DNA from: Candidatus Latescibacterota bacterium
Lineage (GTDB): Bacteria; Latescibacterota; UBA2968; GCA-2709665
NCBI GenBank assembly: GCA_012271065.1
Contig: JAAXHE010000220.1
Coordinates: 1-8,453 of the forward strand
Length of the DNA stretch: 8,453 bases
Direction of reading: 5' to 3'
The notes beneath the pieces are model-generated. The model was not told where the DNA came from. It saw only the letters and a program-made list of their open reading frames with translations, and ran no database searches. How positions within the stretch are numbered: position 1 is the stretch's first letter; each line of letters begins with the position of its first letter. This document shows positions 1 to 8,453 of this stretch, piece after piece. The translations under genes and the position numbers were made by a program.

Positions 1-5203
<5,203 letters not shown>

Positions 5204-5213
5204 GATGATCACG

Positions 5214-5219
5214 CTCCTC
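5214..5219 (-). promoter_or_regulatory. Ribosome-binding site that decides the rpoB start
   Basis: On the minus strand GAGGAG is followed by C, then GTG ATC ATC TTG GCG AAA. The 1-nt gap to GTG is too short for normal initiation, while the 10-nt gap to TTG is acceptable. TTG would give a protein beginning [14 protein letters not shown]. This is inference from spacing. Neither start was tested, and the three extra residues (MII) do not affect any domain. Confidence 0.6.
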
Positions 5220-5266
5220 AGGTGAAATCGACCAATGATTGACGGCAGGAATGCAGTTCGGTCCGG

Positions 5267-5647
5267 CTATTTTATTTCAACCACGGCTCCAACCTCCTCC
5301 AGTTCGGCTTTGATCTGGTCGGCCTCCTCCCTTGAGACCCCCTCCTTCACGCTGCGAGGGGCGCCGTCGACGAGTTCCTTGGCCTCTTTCAAGCCCAGAC
5401 TTGTGACGCTGCGGACCACCTTGATTACCTGAATCTTCTTGTCGCCGATGGCGTTCAACACCACGTCGAATTCCGTCTGCTCTTCTTCCTCGGCCTCTCC
5501 GTCCGCTCCGGCGCCGGCGCCGGCCGCGGGCGCGGCGACCATCGCCTGGGCGCTCACGCCGAATTTGTCTTCGAGCGCCTTGACAAGCTCGGCCAGTTCC
5601 AGGACGGAAAGCTTCTCAATCTCATCGATAATGTCTGCGATTGCCAT
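5267..5647 (-). CDS. rplL: 50S ribosomal protein L7/L12
   Basis: L7/L12 is the flexible multi-copy stalk protein of the large subunit. It recruits and stimulates the translation GTPases (IF2, EF-Tu, EF-G, RF3). The 126-residue product has the family layout: an N-terminal dimerisation helix pair ([31 protein letters not shown], about 3-33), an Ala/Gly then Glu-rich hinge at about 38-58, and the globular C-terminal factor-binding domain ([21 protein letters not shown]..., with [13 protein letters not shown]). It ends in [10 protein letters not shown], as is typical. ATG at 5647 is preceded by a strong GGAGG with a 6-nt gap. That site lies in the loop of a small inverted repeat. The gene sits 59 nt after rplJ, its physical partner on the ribosome. 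The hinge is encoded by very GC-rich DNA that includes a 16-nt palindrome. Confidence 0.98.
   Translation of the reverse strand: MAIADIIDEIEKLSVLELAELVKALEDKFGVSAQAMVAAPAAGAGAGADGEAEEEEQTEFDVVLNAIGDKKIQVIKVVRSVTSLGLKEAKELVDGAPRSVKEGVSREEADQIKAELEEVGAVVEIK
5508..5523. repeat. 16-nt perfect GC palindrome in the rplL hinge
   Basis: CCGGCGCCGGCGCCGG reads identically on both strands. It encodes part of the Ala/Gly hinge of L7/L12. It is most simply a by-product of alternating GCC/GGC codons, though it could fold strongly in the mRNA. Confidence 0.85.
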
Positions 5648-5648
5648 G

Positions 5649-5665
5649 GACGTCCTCCATACGTC
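5649..5665 (-). promoter_or_regulatory. Small hairpin carrying the rplL ribosome-binding site in its loop
   Basis: On the minus strand GACGT and ACGTC form a perfect 5-bp inverted repeat around a 7-nt loop, ATGGAGG, that contains the rplL Shine-Dalgarno sequence. The stem ends just before the start codon. The repeat is directly visible. A function in presenting the ribosome-binding site is inference, and a 5-bp stem can arise by chance. Confidence 0.4.
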
Positions 5666-5706
5666 TTAACCTGATGATGGAAACGGATTGAAATGCTCCG
5701 GAGTGC

Positions 5707-6243
5707 CTAATCCTCCACCCCGGCTTCACCTTTCTTCGTTGCGATTTCGTTCAAAACCAGAACCAGGCTCTGGAGCAGGCCGCCCAGACAGAAAACCAGC
5801 CCGGTCAACGGGCTCTGAACCGAGGACACCAACTGCCCCAGCAACACTTCCCTCGGCGGAAGCTGGGCAAGCGCTTCCAGCTGATCCTCTCGAAAGACCC
5901 GACCGTCCGCGAACCCGCCCTTTATCCTTGGCAGACCTTCGGTTTCCGACGCGAATTCGTGTAGCAGCCTTACCGCCGCGATCGGATCGGTTTCGGAACT
6001 TGCCAGGCCGGTCGGGCCCTGCAATACCTCGTCCAGTCCCTGAATCCCTGCGTTTTTTACGGCTATCAGGGCCAGACGATTCTTGACGACCCGATAGGTT
6101 ATGTCCTCGTCGCGCAACAGTTTCCGCAACCGCGTGACATCGGGCACATCCAGGCCGGTGAAATCGGTCAGGTAAAACCCCCGAGACCTGTCCATGAGAC
6201 GGGTCAGTTCCTCGACAGCGCTGATTTTTCCGGCCGTTGGCAT
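5707..6243 (-). CDS. rplJ: 50S ribosomal protein L10
   Basis: L10 anchors the L7/L12 dimers to 23S rRNA and L11 at the base of the stalk. The 178-residue product has the family's N-terminal RNA-binding domain ([38 protein letters not shown], about 21-58), a middle part with LQGPTGLA and KGGFADGRV, and a C-terminal helix ([26 protein letters not shown]) where L7/L12 N-termini bind. It is 13 residues longer than the 165-residue E. coli protein and close to the long forms that hold three L7/L12 dimers, so a heptameric rather than pentameric stalk complex is possible by inference. ATG at 6243 has GGAAGG 7 nt upstream. The gene starts 32 nt after rplA and is followed by rplL. L10 commonly represses its own mRNA, but the leader here is too short for the classical site unless that site extends into rplA. 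Confidence 0.97.
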   Translation of the reverse strand: MPTAGKISAVEELTRLMDRSRGFYLTDFTGLDVPDVTRLRKLLRDEDITYRVVKNRLALIAVKNAGIQGLDEVLQGPTGLASSETDPIAAVRLLHEFASETEGLPRIKGGFADGRVFREDQLEALAQLPPREVLLGQLVSSVQSPLTGLVFCLGGLLQSLVLVLNEIATKKGEAGVED

Positions 6244-6260
6244 CCTCTTACCTTCCGTTG

Positions 6261-6274
6261 CGCGGATTACCGCG
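6261..6274 (-). promoter_or_regulatory. 5-bp GC hairpin between rplA and rplJ
   Basis: On the minus strand CGCGG TAAT CCGCG forms a perfect stem with a tetraloop. It begins one base after the rplA TGA stop and ends shortly before the rplJ ribosome-binding site. No T-tract follows, so it is not a Rho-independent terminator. A role in mRNA processing or in L10 autoregulation is possible but not shown by the sequence. Confidence 0.45.
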
Positions 6275-6275
6275 G

Positions 6276-6974
6276 TCAGTTAGTTACGCTGGACCGATCG
6301 ATCCGTAAACCCGGCCCCATTGTGGTCGCCAGGGTTACGGACCTGACATACTGGCCCTTGGCAGATGAAGGACGCGCGCGTAGAATCGTATCGAAAAGTG
6401 TCCTGGCATTCTCGACCAAACTGTCTTCTTCAAACGACATTCTGCCCACGGGCGCGTTAACGTTCCCGTTCCTGTCCGCACGATACTCCACACGTCCCGC
6501 CTTGGCTTCAGCGACCGCACGCGCCACGTCTGGGGTAACCGTGCCGCTCTTGGGATTGGGCATCAGCCCTCTGGGGCCCAGGATCCTTCCCAATCGCCCG
6601 ACAACGCTCATCATGTCCGGCGCCGCGATGGCCACGTCAAAATCGGTCCATCCACCGTTAATCCGTTCGGCCAGATCGTCGGTTCCCACAACATCCGCTC
6701 CGGCAGTTTCGGCCGCCGCCGCCTGCTCGCCCTTGGCGAACACAACCACGCGAATCGTCTTTCCAAGCCCGTGCGGCAACATCACCGTACCGCGGATCTG
6801 CTGATCGGCCTGGCGCGGGTCCACGCCCAGCCGGATCGCCATTTCAACCGTTTGATCGAACTTCGACGCCGGCATCTCCTTCAGCAGCGAAATTGCATCT
6901 TCGATAGAATATTGCGCGCGTCGATCGATCCCGGCAAGCGCCGTTCTGTATCGTTTCCCGTTGCGCCCTGCCAT
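6276..6974 (-). CDS. rplA: 50S ribosomal protein L1
   Basis: L1 binds 23S rRNA and forms the mobile L1 stalk that guides deacylated tRNA out of the E site. In many bacteria it also represses the rplKA mRNA. The 232-residue product is of normal length (E. coli 234). Visible landmarks are [36 protein letters not shown] at about 38-72, [11 protein letters not shown] at 112-122, the signature [20 protein letters not shown] at 129-148, and [24 protein letters not shown]. These include both halves of the split RNA-binding domain I and the inserted domain II. ATG at 6974 has GGAGGA 8 nt upstream, and that site overlaps the TAG stop of rplK, which suggests translational coupling of L11 and L1. The next gene, rplJ, starts 32 nt downstream. 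Confidence 0.98.
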   Translation of the reverse strand: MAGRNGKRYRTALAGIDRRAQYSIEDAISLLKEMPASKFDQTVEMAIRLGVDPRQADQQIRGTVMLPHGLGKTIRVVVFAKGEQAAAAETAGADVVGTDDLAERINGGWTDFDVAIAAPDMMSVVGRLGRILGPRGLMPNPKSGTVTPDVARAVAEAKAGRVEYRADRNGNVNAPVGRMSFEEDSLVENARTLFDTILRARPSSAKGQYVRSVTLATTMGPGLRIDRSSVTN

Positions 6975-6987
6975 AATAATGGTCCTC

Positions 6988-7413
6988 CTAATCCTCCACC
7001 GTAATACCCGCGCTTCGCGCCGTACCTTCGATCATGCGCACGGCGGTTTCCAGACTGCCTGCATTCAGATCTTCCATTTTCATTTCGGCAATCTCCCGTA
7101 CCTGATCGCGCCTGACACTGCCGACTTTGGTTCGATTGGATTCGGGCGATCCCTTCTCCAGGCCTGCGGCCCGCTTCAACAGCACCGCGGCGGGCGGGCT
7201 CTTCGTAATGAAGGAAAAGCTGCGATCCGCAAAAACGGTGATGACGGCGGGAACAATCAGCCCCTGCTTGTCTTTAGTCTGTGCGTTAAACGCCTGGCAG
7301 AACTCCATAATGTTGACGCCGTGCTGGCCAAGCGCAGGCCCCACCGGGGGCGTTGGGGACGCCTGTCCCGCCGGAATCTGAAGTTTGATAATTGTCATTA
7401 CTTTCTTTGCCAT
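6988..7413 (-). CDS. rplK: 50S ribosomal protein L11
   Basis: L11 binds the GTPase-associated centre of 23S rRNA with L10, and is needed for factor-dependent GTP hydrolysis and the RelA stringent response. The 141-residue product matches the usual length. The N-terminal domain has the flexible proline motif [19 protein letters not shown] (20-38), the region where thiostrepton-type antibiotics contact the protein. The C-terminal rRNA-binding domain ends with [30 protein letters not shown]. The signature is TARSAGI where TARSMGI is common, a mild substitution. ATG at 7413 lies only 4 nt after the nusG stop, and its ribosome-binding site (AGGA, 7-nt gap) is inside the nusG 3' end, so translational coupling with nusG is likely. 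The TAG stop forms part of the ribosome-binding site of rplA. Confidence 0.98.
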   Translation of the reverse strand: MAKKVMTIIKLQIPAGQASPTPPVGPALGQHGVNIMEFCQAFNAQTKDKQGLIVPAVITVFADRSFSFITKSPPAAVLLKRAAGLEKGSPESNRTKVGSVRRDQVREIAEMKMEDLNAGSLETAVRMIEGTARSAGITVED

Positions 7414-7417
7414 CGCG

Positions 7418-7957
7418 CTATCCTTCCACGGCCTCTTCGACCTGCAGGACGTCCAGCTCCACAGGCGTGTTTCTTCCGAAAATGCTCACCATCACCTTGA
7501 TCTTTCTCTTCTCGGGGTTTACGACGTCGACCATGCCGATAAACTCGCTGAAGGGCCCGTCGATGACTTTGACCCGATCTCCCACCTGATAAGGTATTTC
7601 CTGATCGTCCTGCTCCTGACGCCGGTCCACGTGTCCCAAGACGTGTTCCACCTCTTTTTCATGGAGCGGCTGGGGGCGCTTACCCGGTCCGACAAAGCTC
7701 GTAACGCCCGGTACGTTGGTCACAAAATGCATGGTTTCCTTATCCATTTCCATTTCGACCAGAATGTAGCTGGGCAGAAACTTCCTGAAGGAGGTCGTCT
7801 TCCTCCCGTCCTTCATCTCCACGACCTCTTCGGTAGGAACCACAACCCGGTTGATCCGGTCCGCGACCTCGGTGCCTTCCTTGGCGCTTTCGAGATAGGA
7901 ACGCACCTTGTTTTCGTGTCCCGAATAGGTATGCACGACGTACCAGCGCATTGCCAT
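7418..7957 (-). CDS. nusG: Transcription termination/antitermination factor NusG
   Basis: NusG binds the clamp of RNA polymerase, promotes processive elongation, and links polymerase to Rho or to ribosomal protein S10. The 179-residue product (E. coli 181) has an N-terminal NGN domain ([20 protein letters not shown] at 4-23, [12 protein letters not shown] at 60-71, [12 protein letters not shown] at 79-90) and a C-terminal KOW domain ([31 protein letters not shown] at 125-155). The tail [12 protein letters not shown] keeps the phenylalanine (F160) that contacts S10 and Rho in the E. coli protein. There is no lineage-specific insertion. The start could be ATG 7957 or the ATG two codons later (7951); the ribosome-binding site is weak for both. 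The gene follows secE after 34 nt, the standard secE-nusG pairing, and rplK follows after 4 nt. Confidence 0.97.
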   Translation of the reverse strand: MAMRWYVVHTYSGHENKVRSYLESAKEGTEVADRINRVVVPTEEVVEMKDGRKTTSFRKFLPSYILVEMEMDKETMHFVTNVPGVTSFVGPGKRPQPLHEKEVEHVLGHVDRRQEQDDQEIPYQVGDRVKVIDGPFSEFIGMVDVVNPEKRKIKVMVSIFGRNTPVELDVLQVEEAVEG

Positions 7958-7991
7958 GGGGCATCACTCACTGTTGAAAAAAATGAGGCCG

Positions 7992-8177
7992 TCAACTCAT
8001 TCCGAACCTGCGAACCAGGGAAAGCACGAAATCCACAGCGAAAATAAACACGGAAAGGACCAGCGAAACCACCAGTACAATCGTCGTGGAAGCAATCAGT
8101 TCGTCCCGGGTCGGCCAGGTGACCTTGCCCATTTCGAGCTGAACGTCTTTAATGAACTGTGCTACTTTCGCGAACAT
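7992..8177 (-). CDS. secE: Preprotein translocase subunit SecE (short, single-span form)
   Basis: SecE is the clamp-like membrane subunit that stabilises the SecY protein-conducting channel in the inner membrane. The 61-residue product is the short form: an amphipathic N-terminal helix (VAQFIKDVQLEMGKV), the signature KVTWPTRDEL at 18-27, then one hydrophobic membrane span at about 29-54 (IASTTIVLVVSLVLSVFIFAVDFVLS) and a short basic tail. E. coli SecE has two extra N-terminal spans that are dispensable and are absent here, as in most bacteria. ATG at 8177 fits the family, but no good ribosome-binding site is visible in front of it, so initiation may be weak. No other in-frame ATG, GTG or TTG is close upstream. 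The position between tRNA-Trp and nusG supports the call. Confidence 0.95.
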   Translation of the reverse strand: MFAKVAQFIKDVQLEMGKVTWPTRDELIASTTIVLVVSLVLSVFIFAVDFVLSLVRRFGMS

Positions 8178-8340
8178 CGGGTATACCGTCAGGGAAACGC
8201 CCCAACATCGGAAGCAGCCCGGGAATGAACATTCGGGTGCTGAAATCGACGCGGATTGGCGGGCATTCGTAAAAGAAACCCGGGGCCTGTAGCTGCTTGC
8301 GGAACTCAGGTGCGGGCCAGGTGGCTGTTTCGGAGGAAAA
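8178..8340. other. 163-nt spacer between tRNA-Trp and secE, no gene seen
   Basis: This is the longest non-coding stretch in the window. On the minus strand it reads from TTTTCCTCCG just after the tRNA CCA end to the secE start. I looked for rpmG (ribosomal protein L33), which often sits here, and none of the reading frames resembles it. I see no convincing -35/-10 pair (a TTGGGG and a TATACC occur but only 14 nt apart) and no strong stem followed by T residues. It may be an untranslated leader released by tRNA processing. Confidence 0.6.
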
Positions 8341-8416
8341 TGGCAGGGCAGGCAGGAATCGAACCCGCAACCGCCGGTTTTGGAGACCGGTGCTCTACCA
8401 GTTGAGCTACTGCCCT
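8341..8416 (-). tRNA. tRNA-Trp (anticodon CCA)
   Basis: The minus strand folds as a complete 76-nt cloverleaf. The acceptor stem is AGGGCAG/CTGCCCT (7 bp), the D stem GCTC/GAGC, and the anticodon stem CCGGT/ACCGG with loop CTCCAAA (anticodon CCA at 8381-8383). The variable loop is CGGTT and the T arm GCGGG-TTCGATT-CCTGC. The discriminator base is G, as expected for bacterial tRNA-Trp, and the terminal CCA is encoded in the DNA (8341-8343). Position directly upstream of secE and nusG is the common arrangement, usually following a tuf gene, which would lie beyond the window edge. Co-transcription with secE is likely but not proven. Confidence 0.98.
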
Positions 8417-8453
8417 AACCCTAACAATTCGTTGATAAAGTCGCTCTGCAGGC

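Noticed and set aside
8149..8370. 73-codon minus-strand open frame spanning the tRNA-Trp 3' half and the spacer
   Set aside because: It overlaps a complete tRNA gene and the secE start in another frame, and has no family resemblance, including none to L33.
8410..8422. Two TTAGGG-like units at the tRNA 5' end
   Set aside because: One copy is mostly the tRNA acceptor stem itself. Two units do not make a repeat array.

Overview
This window is a housekeeping locus. It holds the conserved bacterial block tRNA-Trp, secE, nusG, rplK, rplA, rplJ, rplL, rpoB, rpoC, with every gene on the minus strand. In transcription order it runs from the tRNA near the right edge to the first 458 codons of rpoC at the left edge. 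Coding density is very high. All gaps between protein genes are 59 nt or less, and the only larger spacer (163 nt) lies between the tRNA and secE.

The organism is a bacterium with fairly GC-rich DNA. RpoB has a Gram-negative-type architecture, including a lysine-rich insertion ahead of the C-terminal catalytic block. SecE is the short single-span form, L10 is longer than that of E. coli, and tRNA-Trp has its CCA encoded. The RpoB N-terminus reminds me of FCB-type lineages (Gemmatimonadota, Latescibacterota and similar candidate phyla). That is recall without a search, so I do not name a taxon.

Right part (8341-7418): tRNA-Trp (CCA anticodon), a spacer in which I see no gene, secE (protein translocase subunit) and nusG (elongation factor). 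Middle (7413-5267): rplK and rplA (L11 and L1, ribosomal large-subunit stalk base and L1 stalk), then rplJ and rplL (L10 and L7/L12, the stalk that recruits translation GTPases). Left (5203-1): rpoB (beta) and the 5' third of rpoC (beta'), the two large subunits of RNA polymerase. The window cuts rpoC inside the catalytic metal-binding motif. Together the genes couple the making of RNA polymerase, a transcription elongation factor, ribosomal stalk proteins and the secretion channel.

I found no new biological system, mobile element, CRISPR array or foreign gene. The points most worth a second look are a glutamine in RpoB at the position of the rifampicin-contact aspartate (E. coli D516), and several small inverted repeats: after rplA, around the rplL ribosome-binding site, in the rplL hinge and inside rpoB. 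The rpoB start codon also looks unusual. I see no recognisable attenuator between rplL and rpoB and no L33 gene next to the tRNA.
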